Assembly (NCBI RefSeq): GCF_036541335.1
Contig: NZ_JAZHBO010000002.1
Location: forward strand, 496,001 to 560,000
Direction of reading: 5' to 3'
Length of the DNA stretch: 64,000 bases
Source: Aquilutibacter rugosus
Lineage (GTDB): Bacteria > Pseudomonadota > Gammaproteobacteria > Xanthomonadales > Xanthomonadaceae
In this document: positions 1 to 7,791 of the stretch, piece by piece
Position numbering within the stretch: position 1 is the stretch's first letter
Layout: every line of letters starts with the position of its first letter
Notes under the pieces: model-generated
The model's input: only the letters and a program-made list of their open reading frames with translations
Told to the model about the DNA's origin: nothing
Databases searched by the model: none
Position numbers and translations under genes: made by a program

Positions 1-845
1 CCGCGCAGGTCACCAAACTCTTCGACCGCGCCGAGGGCGTGCTGCAGGACGCGCATACCGATCGCACCACGGCGTTCCTCGGCAGCTTCACCATCCTGCT
101 CCGCGAAGGCATCGAGGCGCTGTTGATCGTGATCGGCATGATCGCCTTCCTGCGCAAGGCCGAGCGCCGCGAGGCCCTGCCGGCGGTGCACGCGGGCTGG
201 ATCGGCGCGTTGCTGGCCGGCGTGGCGACCTGGGCGATCGCGACCCACCTGGTCGATGTGAGCGGCGCCAATCGTGAGGTGACCGAGGGCGTCTCTGCAT
301 TGTTTGCCGCCGCGGTGCTGCTGAGCGTGGGCATCTGGATGCACCAGAAGAGCCTGGCCGGCCGCTGGCAGCAGTACCTGCACGCCAAGGTCTCGGCGGC
401 ATTGACGCGACGCTCGGCGGTGTTCCTGTTCCTGCTGGCCTTCGTCGCCGTCTATCGCGAAGTGTTCGAAACCATCCTGTTCTTCATCGCGATGTGGAGC
501 CAGGAAAACAGCACCGCGATCCTGGGCGGACTGGTCGCCGGCAGCGTCGTGCTCGCCGCGGTCGCCTACTGGATGCTGCGCATGAGCAAGCGTTTGCCCA
601 TCGGCCAGTTCTTCTCGATCAGCTCGATCCTGATTGCGGTGCTCGCGGTCGTGCTGGTTGGCAAGGGCGTGGCGGCATTGCAGGAAGCCGGCTGGGTCGG
701 CCAAGCCCTCGTTGCCGCGCCGCGGATCGACTGGCTGGGCGTGTATCCGTCCTGGCAGTCGCTGCTGGCCCAGTTGACTGTCGCGGTCATCGCCATGGGC
801 GGTTTCTATTTCAATGCCCGCACCTCACGCGTGGCGGCCCAATGA
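1..845 (+). CDS. FTR1-family iron permease, 5'-truncated by the window edge
   Basis: The frame is open from base 3, so the gene starts upstream of the window and only its C-terminal part is visible. This part is a polytopic membrane protein with the two R-E-x-x-E motifs that bind iron in the FTR1/EfeU family: REGIEALL near the start of the visible protein and REVFETIL about 110 residues later. At least six hydrophobic segments can be traced. The family moves ferric or ferrous iron across the cytoplasmic membrane, often with a periplasmic cytochrome-like or cupredoxin partner. The residues before the first helix (AQVTKLFDRAEGVLQ) suggest an N-terminal periplasmic domain, as in the cytochrome c/FTR1 subtype, but that part is not visible. 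It is the first recognisable gene of the metal-related cluster. Confidence 0.85.
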   Translation, partial: AQVTKLFDRAEGVLQDAHTDRTTAFLGSFTILLREGIEALLIVIGMIAFLRKAERREALPAVHAGWIGALLAGVATWAIATHLVDVSGANREVTEGVSALFAAAVLLSVGIWMHQKSLAGRWQQYLHAKVSAALTRRSAVFLFLLAFVAVYREVFETILFFIAMWSQENSTAILGGLVAGSVVLAAVAYWMLRMSKRLPIGQFFSISSILIAVLAVVLVGKGVAALQEAGWVGQALVAAPRIDWLGVYPSWQSLLAQLTVAVIAMGGFYFNARTSRVAAQ

Positions 846-872
846 GGCAGGGCCTCTGCCCAAGGATCTGAC

Positions 873-950
873 ATGCACATACAAGGACTGATTCGTTACG
901 GCAGTTACCCGGCGGTGATGGTGCCGGCGGCGTTGATGGTGCTGGCCGTC
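873..950 (+). pseudogene. 5' fragment of an unidentified membrane-protein gene (sterol desaturase-like?)
   Basis: An ATG at 873 opens a frame reading MHIQGLIRYGSYPAVMVPA followed by a hydrophobic stretch. After about 27 codons the DNA stops making sense in this frame and becomes the interior of a czcA gene in another frame (from about 948). The short N-terminus resembles the first helix of sterol desaturase/fatty-acid hydroxylase family proteins, but this is a weak resemblance from memory. The simplest reading is that a deletion fused the start of this gene to the middle of czcA. The out-of-frame extension past 950 is probably meaningless. Confidence 0.4.
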
Positions 951-954
951 GCTG

Positions 955-2454
955 GTGGCGAGCCTCGCGCTATTCCCGTTCCTCGGCAAGGAGTTCATGC
1001 CGCAACTGCAGGAAGGCTCGATCATGTGGCGGATTACCGGCATCCCGTCGACCTCGCTCAACGAATCGATCCGCACCAGCAACACCATCGCTGCGGCGTT
1101 CAAGCAGTTCCCCGAGGTCGAGACTACGCTGGCGATGATCGGCCGCGCCGAGAAGGGCGAGACCGCCGACGTCAACTACATGGAGATCTACACCGCGCTC
1201 AAACCCGAGGACGAGTGGAAGTCGGGCCGCGACATCAAGCAGCTCGAAGCGGCCATGCAGGAGGCGCTGGAAAAGGTCGTGCCGAACGTGGTGCCCGGTT
1301 ACACCCAGCCGATCCAGATGCGCGTGGAGGAATTGATTTCCGGCGTGCGCGCCACGCTGGCGCTCAAGCTTTACGGCGAAGACCTGGGCGAGCTCGACAA
1401 ACTCAGCGGCCACATCAAGCGCGTGCTGGACAAGGTGCCTGGCGTGGCCGATCTCGCCTTGGAAGCTAACATCGGCAAGCCGCAGATCCGCATCGCGGTC
1501 AAACGTGACGAACTGGCCCGCCACGGCATGAACGCCGAGGAGGTGCTGACCATCGTCCGCAACGGACTGGGTGGCGAACCGGTGAGCGTATTACTCGATG
1601 GGGTCAAGCGCTTCGATATCGCGGTACGGCTGGATGACGCGACACGCGATTCGGTCGAGTCGTTGCGTCGCATCCCGCTACGCACAGCCACCGGTGCTTT
1701 GGTGCCGCTGTCGGAAGTCGCCGACATCAATGTGGCCGAAGGTTACTCGTTCGTCCGTCGTGAGCAACTGCAACGCTATGCGGTGATCCAGATGGACGTG
1801 CGAGGTCGCGATGTCGACGGTTTCGTCCAGGATGCTGAGGCGGCGATCAAGCAGCAGGTGAAGCTGCCGCCGGGGTACTGGATCGAGTGGGGCGGGGCGT
1901 TCGAGAACCAGCAGCGAGCCCTGGCGAAGCTGGCGCTGATCGTGCCGATCACGATCTTCTTCATCTTCGTGCTGCTCTATACCGCCTTCAACTCGGTCAA
2001 GTACGCCGCGTTGATTCTGGCCAACGTGCCGTTCGCCACCATCGGCGGCCTGCTGGCGTTGTTTGTCACCGGCCAGTACCTGTCGGTGCCTTCGGCGATC
2101 GGTTTTATCGCGGTGTTCGGCGTGGCGATGCTCAACGGCATCGTGCTGGTGAGCTTCCTCAACGAGCTGCGTGAGAAGGGGCTGTCGGTGCGCGAGGCAG
2201 TGGTGCAGGGCACGGCGCTGCGATTGCGACCGGTGTTGATGACCGCGAGCGTGGCGATCCTCGGCTTGGTGCCGATGCTGCTCTCCAGTGGCGTGGGTGC
2301 GGAAACCCAACGTCCGTTGGCGACGGTCGTGGTCGGCGGGTTGATCAGCTCGACGCTGCTCACCTTGATCCTGCTTCCGGTGTTGTACGAATGGCTTGAA
2401 AACCGCTCCGACCGCCAAGCGGCCGAGCACAACTCCCAGGAGACTGCGTCATGA
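955..2454 (+). pseudogene. czcA: C-terminal half of a CzcA/CusA-type heavy-metal RND pump
   Basis: A 499-residue open frame matches the second half of heavy-metal-efflux RND transporters, which are normally about 1040 residues. It starts at the family segment SLALFPFLGKEFMPQ, then covers the second periplasmic porter repeat and the last helices, including GFIAVFGVAMLNGIVLVSF and TASVAILGLVPMLLSSG. The first half is absent, including helices 1-6 and the TM4 acidic residues of the proton relay, so a working pump is not expected. The GTG at 955 is just the first possible start after the deletion junction. No czcB or czcC partner is in the window. The stop overlaps the next gene (ATGA at 2451-2454), so the original operon architecture downstream is preserved. 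Confidence 0.85.
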
Positions 2455-2771
2455 AACAGATCAAGGCGTTCGTGCACCGCAATCGCGTCTCGGACTTGAT
2501 CCACGCGCTGGAAGCCGCCGGCTTCCAGCGACTCAGCCTGTTCGATGTGAAAGGCCTGCTGCGCGCACTCAGTGCGCGCGAGCAGGAGTATTCGGTCGAG
2601 TTTGGCGACCAGGTGATCAGCGAAGTGCAGATGGAACTGTTCTGCGAGGACGCTGATGTCGATCGCGCGGCGGAGATCTTCCGCCGTGTCGGGCGCACCG
2701 GCCGGACGGATGCAGGCTGGATTTACGTCAGTCCCATCGATCAGTCGATCCCCATCAACGAAGTCCGTTGA
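2451..2771 (+). CDS. P-II-like protein linked to the RND metal pump
   Basis: This 106-residue protein (MKQIKAFVHRNRVSDLIHAL...) has the beta-alpha-beta ferredoxin-like pattern of the P-II superfamily, with a C-terminal segment (GRTGRTDAGWIYVSPID) corresponding to the nucleotide-binding region that follows the T-loop in GlnB/GlnK. It overlaps the czcA remnant by 4 bp (ATGA), so it was translationally coupled to the pump. P-II-like proteins of unknown ligand are known next to CusA/CzcA-type genes, where a regulatory or metal/nucleotide-sensing role has been proposed. The uridylylation tyrosine context of GlnB is not evident. It is intact even though its presumed partner is truncated. Confidence 0.75.
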   Translation: MKQIKAFVHRNRVSDLIHALEAAGFQRLSLFDVKGLLRALSAREQEYSVEFGDQVISEVQMELFCEDADVDRAAEIFRRVGRTGRTDAGWIYVSPIDQSIPINEVR

Positions 2772-2870
2772 TCATGGGATTGGCCACGCAGGCGCGGCAG
2801 GTTTCGGTCGGTCGCGCCTGCTATAGTTGAACATCCGTCCATCGCAGGCCGATCGCAAAGGAAATCGAAC

Positions 2871-4121
2871 ATGACCCGCACCCACAATGCCGTCCGCGAA
2901 TTCGTTCTGCCCGTGAGCATTGCGGTCGCCGCCGTCCTGCCGGCCACCTGTCTGCGCCTGACCGGTGGCAGTGCCGGTGCCGGGGGCGACGTAGCACTGT
3001 TCGGGTTGGCCATTCTGGCCGCAGGCTTCTTGCTGTCGTGGGGTGCGGAGGCAGCGGAGAAATATATCGCCACCGGTTTCGTGCTGGCCGTGGTCGCGCT
3101 GATTACCGTGCTGCCGGAGTACGCGGTCGACTTCTACTACGCCTACCGTGCCGGGCAGGATCCGGCCTCGGGTTACGTCGCGTATGCGGCGGCCAACATG
3201 ACCGGCGCCAACCGCCTGCTGATCGGTCTGGCGTGGCCGTTGCTTGTAGGCCTGCACTGGTGGCGATCGCGACAGCGCGGGATCGCGTTGCAGTACGAAA
3301 ATTCGGTCGAGATCGTGTTCCTCGCCCTGGCCAGCGCGTATGCCTTCGTCATCGTGCTGAAGGATCGCATCGGCGTATTCGACTTCCTGGTGCTGGGCGC
3401 GTTGTTCTGTGCGTATCTGTGGCGCACTTCGCGCGCCGACAACGAGGAAGAAGAGGAGGACGAAGAGCCCGGCCCGGGAGCTGTCATCGCACAACTGTCG
3501 CCCGCAAAGCGTTGGACGGTGATGGCCGTGATGAGCGTGTTGGCGGCCGGTGTGATCCTGTTGGCCGCCGAACCTTTCGCTGAATCGTTGGTCGCTTCCG
3601 GTCGACACCTGGGCATCGACGAGTTCCTGCTGATTCAGTGGCTGGCACCGCTGGCAAGCGAAGCACCCGCGGTCACGATTGCGATTCTGTTCGTGCTCGA
3701 TGGCCGCGCCCGCGCCGGCTTGACCACCATGATCAGCGACAAGATCAACCAGTGGACCCTGCTGGTCGGCATGCTGCCGATCGCGATGAGCATCGGTGCC
3801 GGCGAATTGACCTCGCTGCCGCTGGACGCGCGCCAGCACGAGGAATTTTTCCTGACCGCTGCACAATCGATGTTCGCACTCGCGTTGCTGTTGCGGCTAC
3901 GGCTGAGCATGTGGGGCGCGACCGCGCTGATCGTGCTGTTCCTGACCCAGCTCGGGCTCGCATTTTTCTATCAGGCCACTCCGGCGCGCGAGATCGCGGT
4001 CTTGACGGCCATGGCGTGGGTGTATCTGGTACTGACCGCCTTGTTGCTGGCACGAGATGCGCGGCGATTGCCGTCCATTCTGCGAGCCGCGCGGGAAGTT
4101 CGTCAGCCCGACGGCGGTTGA
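2871..4121 (+). CDS. Na+/Ca2+ exchanger-family (CaCA) cation antiporter
   Basis: The 416-residue polytopic membrane protein has about ten hydrophobic helices in two halves around an acidic cytoplasmic loop (NEEEEEDEEPGPG, about residue 190). Each half has a segment like the alpha-repeats of the CaCA superfamily: LPEYAVDFYYAYRAG with NMTGANRLLIG in the first half, and LASEAPAVTIAILFVLDGRA with SDKINQWTLLVGMLP in the second. The conserved acidic residues of the ion-binding site (PEY and SEAP) are present. It probably exchanges Ca2+ or another divalent cation for Na+ or H+ at the inner membrane. It starts 99 bp after the P-II-like gene and lspA begins 5 bp after its stop, so the two are likely co-transcribed. 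The exact ion is unknown. Confidence 0.75.
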   Translation: MTRTHNAVREFVLPVSIAVAAVLPATCLRLTGGSAGAGGDVALFGLAILAAGFLLSWGAEAAEKYIATGFVLAVVALITVLPEYAVDFYYAYRAGQDPASGYVAYAAANMTGANRLLIGLAWPLLVGLHWWRSRQRGIALQYENSVEIVFLALASAYAFVIVLKDRIGVFDFLVLGALFCAYLWRTSRADNEEEEEDEEPGPGAVIAQLSPAKRWTVMAVMSVLAAGVILLAAEPFAESLVASGRHLGIDEFLLIQWLAPLASEAPAVTIAILFVLDGRARAGLTTMISDKINQWTLLVGMLPIAMSIGAGELTSLPLDARQHEEFFLTAAQSMFALALLLRLRLSMWGATALIVLFLTQLGLAFFYQATPAREIAVLTAMAWVYLVLTALLLARDARRLPSILRAAREVRQPDGG

Positions 4122-4126
4122 CTTCG

Positions 4127-4648
4127 ATGTCTGGAGCGCACCGCATTTACCCCAAACCCAATGCCCTTGGCTGGCTGATCGTGTCAGGCTTCGTGATCGC
4201 GGCTGATCAGTGGACTAAATACTGGGTGCTGATCTCACTGCCTGAGTACACCGCAGTTCCGGTCATCGAAGGTTGGTGGAACTGGTATCGCTCTTACAAC
4301 ACCGGTGCGGCGTTCAGCTTCCTCGCCGATGCACGCGGTTGGCAGAAGTATTTTTTTATCGTCTTGGCGCTGGGTATCACAGGGCTGCTCTGCAATTGGC
4401 TGCGCCAGACGTCGCGGCATGAATGGAAAGTCGCGTTGCCCTACGCGCTGATGATCGGCGGCGCGTTGAGCAATGTAATCGATCGATTGTTGCGTGGTCA
4501 CGTGGTAGACTTCATCCAATGGCATTGGCGCGACCACTATTGGCCGGCATTCAATCTCAGCGATTCGGCGATTGTCATCGGCGCCATGGCTATTGCCTTG
4601 ACCGGGTTGCGCGGGTCATCGCTCGGCAAGACGAAGTCGCGGCCATAG
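4127..4648 (+). CDS. lspA: Lipoprotein signal peptidase II (accessory copy)
   Basis: A 173-residue, four-helix membrane aspartyl protease that would cleave prolipoprotein signal peptides in the inner membrane. Diagnostic features are AADQWTKYWVL in the first helix, the YNTGAAFSFL motif, and the two catalytic aspartates in SNVIDRLLRGHVVDF and FNLSDSAI. The ATG at 4127 is 5 bp after the antiporter stop. The frame is open upstream to 3638, but that part is only a shadow of the antiporter. The housekeeping lspA normally sits beside ileS. This copy lies in a metal-resistance context, as accessory lspA genes often do (for example in pbr-type lead loci). Confidence 0.9.
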   Translation: MSGAHRIYPKPNALGWLIVSGFVIAADQWTKYWVLISLPEYTAVPVIEGWWNWYRSYNTGAAFSFLADARGWQKYFFIVLALGITGLLCNWLRQTSRHEWKVALPYALMIGGALSNVIDRLLRGHVVDFIQWHWRDHYWPAFNLSDSAIVIGAMAIALTGLRGSSLGKTKSRP

Positions 4649-4679
4649 AAACTACACAAGACGCACAGCGGAGAACCTC

Positions 4680-6098
4680 ATGAGTGCCGAGCAGTCGTAT
4701 GACGTGATCATTATCGGCGGTGGCCCGGGCGGATACCCTGCCGCCATTCGTGCCGCGCAGTTGGGAATGAAGGTTGCGTGTATCGAGAACCGCAAGCGCA
4801 TGGGCGGCACCTGCCTCAACATCGGCTGCATTCCCTCGAAGGCGCTGCTGGAATCGTCCGAGCGCTTTATGGCGGCCAAGACCGAGTTCACCACTCACGG
4901 CATCGAATTCGATGGCCTGCGGTTGAATCTCGCGAACTTGCTCGGGCATAAGGACAAGGTGGTCTCCGGGTTGGGTGACGGCATCGATTACCTGTTCCGC
5001 AAGCACAAGATCACGCGGTTGCTGGGCACCGGCTCGATCGCCGCGCCCGGGCAGGTGGAAGTGGCTGTCGCCGATGGCGCTCGCCAAACGCTCTTGGCCA
5101 AGTCAATCGTGATCGCGACCGGCTCCGAGGGCGCGACACTGCCGGATGTCCCGATCGATGAGGATCGCATCGCCTCCTCGACGGGCGCCTTGTCGTTCCC
5201 TGAGGTGCCCAAACACCTGGTGGTGATCGGTGCTGGCTATGTCGGCCTGGAACTGGGGTCGGTCTGGCAGCGTCTGGGCGCCGAAGTCACGGTGGTCGAA
5301 TATTTGGACCGGATCACCCCGGGCATGGACAGCGAATTGGCCCAAGTCCTGCACAAGGTGCTGCAGCACCAAGGATTCGAGTTCCGGCTCTCGCAAAAGG
5401 TCACAGCGGCGCGAATCGAGGGCGACCATGTGGTCTTGTCGGTGGAACCTTCCAGCGGTGGCGCCAGCGAGCAACTCCAGGCCGACCGGGTGCTGGTGGC
5501 GGTGGGCCGTCGCCCGTATACGGAAGGACTGGGGCTGGAGGCGATCGGCGTCGAGCGCGATCGCAAAGGGTTCATCACCGTGGACGCGCACTGGCGCACG
5601 AATGTGGCTGGCATCTATGCGATTGGCGATGTGATCGGGGGACCGATGCTGGCGCACAAGGCCACCGAGGAGGGCATCGCTCTGATCGAGCAGCTCGCTG
5701 GTTTGCCGGGGCATGTCAATTACGACGCGATTCCCGCCATCGTCTACACGGCGCCTGAGGCGGCTTCGGTCGGCCAGTCCGAAGAGGCCCTCAAAGAAGC
5801 TGGGGTGAACTACAAAGTGGGCCGCTTTCCTTTCAATGCCAACAGTCGCGCTCGAGCCAAGGCGCAGACGGAGGGCTTGGCGAAGGTCCTGGCCGACGCC
5901 GAAACCGACCGAATCCTGGGCGTGCATATCCTCGGTCCCGAGGCCGGTTCGCTTATCCATGAGGCAGTGGTGGCCATGGAGTTCAGCGGTGCCGCCGACG
6001 ATATCGCGCGCACTTGCCACGCCCATCCGACATTGCCCGAGGCGCTCAAGGAAGCGGCGATGGATGCCGGCGCATGGGCGATCCATATCGCGCGGTGA
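4680..6098 (+). CDS. lpd: Dihydrolipoamide dehydrogenase (accessory copy)
   Basis: A full-length 472-residue pyridine nucleotide-disulfide oxidoreductase. It shows the N-terminal FAD-binding glycine motif (IIGGGPGGYPAAI), the redox disulfide in GGTCLNIGCIPSKALL, a central NAD-binding motif (VIGAGYVGLELGSVW), the FAD motif YAIGDVIGGPMLAHKA, and the C-terminal dimer-interface His-Glu pair in CHAHPTLPEALKEAA. It oxidises protein-bound dihydrolipoamide with NAD+ in 2-oxoacid dehydrogenase complexes. No E1 or E2 genes are nearby, so this is probably an extra copy carried by the island rather than the pdh/sucAB copy. It follows lspA by 31 bp. Confidence 0.9.
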   Translation: MSAEQSYDVIIIGGGPGGYPAAIRAAQLGMKVACIENRKRMGGTCLNIGCIPSKALLESSERFMAAKTEFTTHGIEFDGLRLNLANLLGHKDKVVSGLGDGIDYLFRKHKITRLLGTGSIAAPGQVEVAVADGARQTLLAKSIVIATGSEGATLPDVPIDEDRIASSTGALSFPEVPKHLVVIGAGYVGLELGSVWQRLGAEVTVVEYLDRITPGMDSELAQVLHKVLQHQGFEFRLSQKVTAARIEGDHVVLSVEPSSGGASEQLQADRVLVAVGRRPYTEGLGLEAIGVERDRKGFITVDAHWRTNVAGIYAIGDVIGGPMLAHKATEEGIALIEQLAGLPGHVNYDAIPAIVYTAPEAASVGQSEEALKEAGVNYKVGRFPFNANSRARAKAQTEGLAKVLADAETDRILGVHILGPEAGSLIHEAVVAMEFSGAADDIARTCHAHPTLPEALKEAAMDAGAWAIHIAR

Positions 6099-6225
6099 GC
6101 CTGCATCGTTGACAGACGAGGTCGTCAGTAACCCCCAGCTTGGGCTACTGCCCGAGACATATCGTGCGCCGTAGTGGCCGTTTTCATACTCACAAGAAGG
6201 GCGAAATAGCGGGGCAGACCCATCG

Positions 6226-6252
6226 GGCGGGATAATCCGCCATTATCCCGCC
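6226..6252. repeat. 27-bp perfect palindrome upstream of the KfrA/TnpT-like gene
   Basis: Arms GGCGGGATAAT (6226-6236) and ATTATCCCGCC (6242-6252) are perfect 11-bp inverted repeats around a 5-bp spacer CCGCC. A short T-containing stretch (TAATTTT) follows, so it could terminate lpd transcription. Its place, about 95 bp upstream of a TnpT-like gene and beside the ATGTAAT repeats, also fits the core crossover site of a tyrosine-recombinase resolution system of the TnpS/TnpT type. No tnpS gene is present. The palindrome is seen directly; its role is inference. Confidence 0.6.
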
Positions 6253-6295
6253 TAATTTTCAGGCTAATTTACAACCACCTGCTGTGTTGAAACAG

Positions 6296-6326
6296 TATGT
6301 AATTACATGGTATGTAATACATTATG
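6296..6326. promoter_or_regulatory. Candidate operator: ATGTAAT repeats before the KfrA/TnpT-like gene
   Basis: TATGTAAT occurs twice as a direct repeat (6296-6303 and 6311-6318, 15 bp apart). The first copy is part of a perfect 12-bp palindrome ATGTAATTACAT (6297-6308), and the second extends into ATACATTATG (6317-6326). The cluster ends 20 bp before the start codon at 6346, and an AGGAG ribosome-binding site lies between (6335-6339). It is a natural autoregulatory or recombination-accessory binding site for the KfrA-like protein. The inverted copy of ATACATTATG occurs at 8751-8760. Confidence 0.55.
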
Positions 6327-6345
6327 AAATCGTCAGGAGACGATC

Positions 6346-7404
6346 ATGGCGCGTGGCGGCTTGTACAAGAGCGACATCCAGAAGGCCCGCGACGCATTGC
6401 GGGCACAGGGCAAACACCCTTCGGTGGACGCAGTCCGGGTGGCGCTGGGCAACACCGGCTCCAAAACCACCATCCACCGCTACCTCAAGGAACTGGAGGA
6501 AGAGGAAGGGCAAGGACTGGGCGCCAAGGTCGCGGTCAGCGAAGCGCTGCAGGACTTGGTTGGCCGGCTGGCCGGGCGCTTGCATGACGAGGCCGAAGCG
6601 GTGGTCGTCGAGGCGCGCCAGCGCTTCGAGGCCCAGCTGCAGGAACGCAACCAGGCGTTGGAACGCCAGCAGCAGGAAGGCGCCGCGCTGAGCGCCCAAC
6701 TGCAACGCACCGAAACCGCGTTGCAGGCGGAAAAAACCGACCACGCGTCGACGCGCCAGGCTTTGGCAGAGGCGACGATCTCGATCCGGCAACTGGAAGA
6801 GCGGATCGCCGGCCTGACCATGCGCCTGGCCGAGCACGAGGCCCACGCCCGATCCTTGGAAGAGAAGCACCAGCATGCCCGCGAGGCACTGGAGCACTAC
6901 CGGACCTCGGTGAAGGAGCAGCGCGACCAGGAACAACGCCGGCACGAGCACCAGGTCCAGGAACTGCAGGTGGCACTGCGCCAGGCCAATGAGGCCCTGA
7001 CCACCAAGAACCACGAACTGCTGCAGCTCAATCGCGACAACGGCCAGTGGCTCGAACGTCACGGTCGCCTGGAACGGCAATTGGCCCAGGTCCGCCAAGC
7101 GGCCCAAGCCCAACAACAGGAATTGGACGCGTTGCGACAGACAGCGGCGGAGCACCAGGCTCTGCAGGCACGGTGGGCCCAGGACCTCCAGGTATTGGAA
7201 GCCGCTCACACCGAGTTGACCGGCGCCCGCGCCGACGCCGCGAAGGAGCGGGAGCGCCGCGAGCAGGCCGAAGCAAAGGCGCTGCGCGCCGGCGTCCGGT
7301 TGGAGACGTTGGAGACGTTGCTCGCGCAATTGCGCCCGCAGGAAGGCAAGCCCGAAACCCCGGATCGATCGACAGTCTCATCCCGGGAGACTCCGAAGGC
7401 CTAG
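6346..7404 (+). CDS. KfrA/TnpT-like coiled-coil DNA-binding protein
   Basis: The 352-residue protein has a KfrA_N-type helix-turn-helix domain in residues 1-50 (ARGGLYKSDIQKARDAL, then NTGSKTTIHRYLKEL). A very long Gln/Glu/Arg/Ala-rich coiled coil fills almost all of the rest (about 50-330), with a short polar tail. KfrA is a plasmid-encoded autorepressor with a similar layout. The auxiliary cointegrate-resolution protein TnpT of Tn4651/Tn5041-type transposons is built the same way and is of similar size, and this N-terminus looks closer to that group from memory. A good AGGAG sits 6 bp before the ATG, and a likely operator is just upstream. TnpT normally has a divergent tyrosine recombinase tnpS, which is missing here (lpd occupies that side). 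Confidence 0.8.
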   Translation: MARGGLYKSDIQKARDALRAQGKHPSVDAVRVALGNTGSKTTIHRYLKELEEEEGQGLGAKVAVSEALQDLVGRLAGRLHDEAEAVVVEARQRFEAQLQERNQALERQQQEGAALSAQLQRTETALQAEKTDHASTRQALAEATISIRQLEERIAGLTMRLAEHEAHARSLEEKHQHAREALEHYRTSVKEQRDQEQRRHEHQVQELQVALRQANEALTTKNHELLQLNRDNGQWLERHGRLERQLAQVRQAAQAQQQELDALRQTAAEHQALQARWAQDLQVLEAAHTELTGARADAAKERERREQAEAKALRAGVRLETLETLLAQLRPQEGKPETPDRSTVSSRETPKA

Positions 7405-7471
7405 CCTGGGGACAGTAGCTTGGGGCAGGCATGTTGAAGCGACAGATCCACATGGAGGACAAGCTTTCGCT

Positions 7472-7744
7472 ATGAATGCACTGCGTCTGGCACTCGATGC
7501 CGTCGTTGCCGCCGAGAGCGAGTACAAAACCCGCTGTCTCGTTGTCTGGCATGAACTGAAAGCCGCCGATCCCGCGCTCGCAGAGGAAATCCTGCGCTTG
7601 GGCTTCGATGAACCCACGGCAGCGCAGTGGGTGTGCAGTCCATTCCGGGAACTCGGCGATTCGCCCGCAGCGCTGGTGGCTGCCGGCCGCAGCACCGAAA
7701 TCATGGACAGGGTCTATCGGACCATGCACGGGTTCATCGGCTGA
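7472..7744 (+). CDS. Small protein resembling the MbcA/ParS/Xre antitoxin C-terminal domain
   Basis: Ninety residues. The second half (PFRELGDSPAALVAAGR, then STEIMDRVYRTMHGF) follows the pattern of the MbcA/ParS/Xre antitoxin toxin-binding domain: a tryptophan, a proline, L-G-x-S-P, a GR pair and a C-terminal helix ending H-G. The N-terminal DNA-binding part of classical Xre-type antitoxins is not recognisable. Such antitoxins are usually followed by a RES-domain NAD+-degrading toxin. The next gene (start about 7792) is a SEC-C protein and no RES toxin is visible, so this may be an orphan or simply an unrelated small protein. GGAGG at 7454-7458 is a somewhat distant ribosome-binding site. 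Confidence 0.45.
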   Translation: MNALRLALDAVVAAESEYKTRCLVVWHELKAADPALAEEILRLGFDEPTAAQWVCSPFRELGDSPAALVAAGRSTEIMDRVYRTMHGFIG

Positions 7745-7791
7745 AGCATCCCCGGGCATAGCGTGATCACTTGAAGATTGGAGCCAGTGAC

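Noticed and set aside
2772..3866. A 364-residue minus-strand frame opposite the antiporter
   Set aside because: Antisense to a clear membrane transporter; Gln/Asp/His-rich with no motif.
6322..7329. A 335-residue minus-strand frame opposite the KfrA/TnpT-like gene
   Set aside because: Leu-rich antisense of coiled-coil codons; the plus-strand gene has a start, ribosome-binding site and domain.
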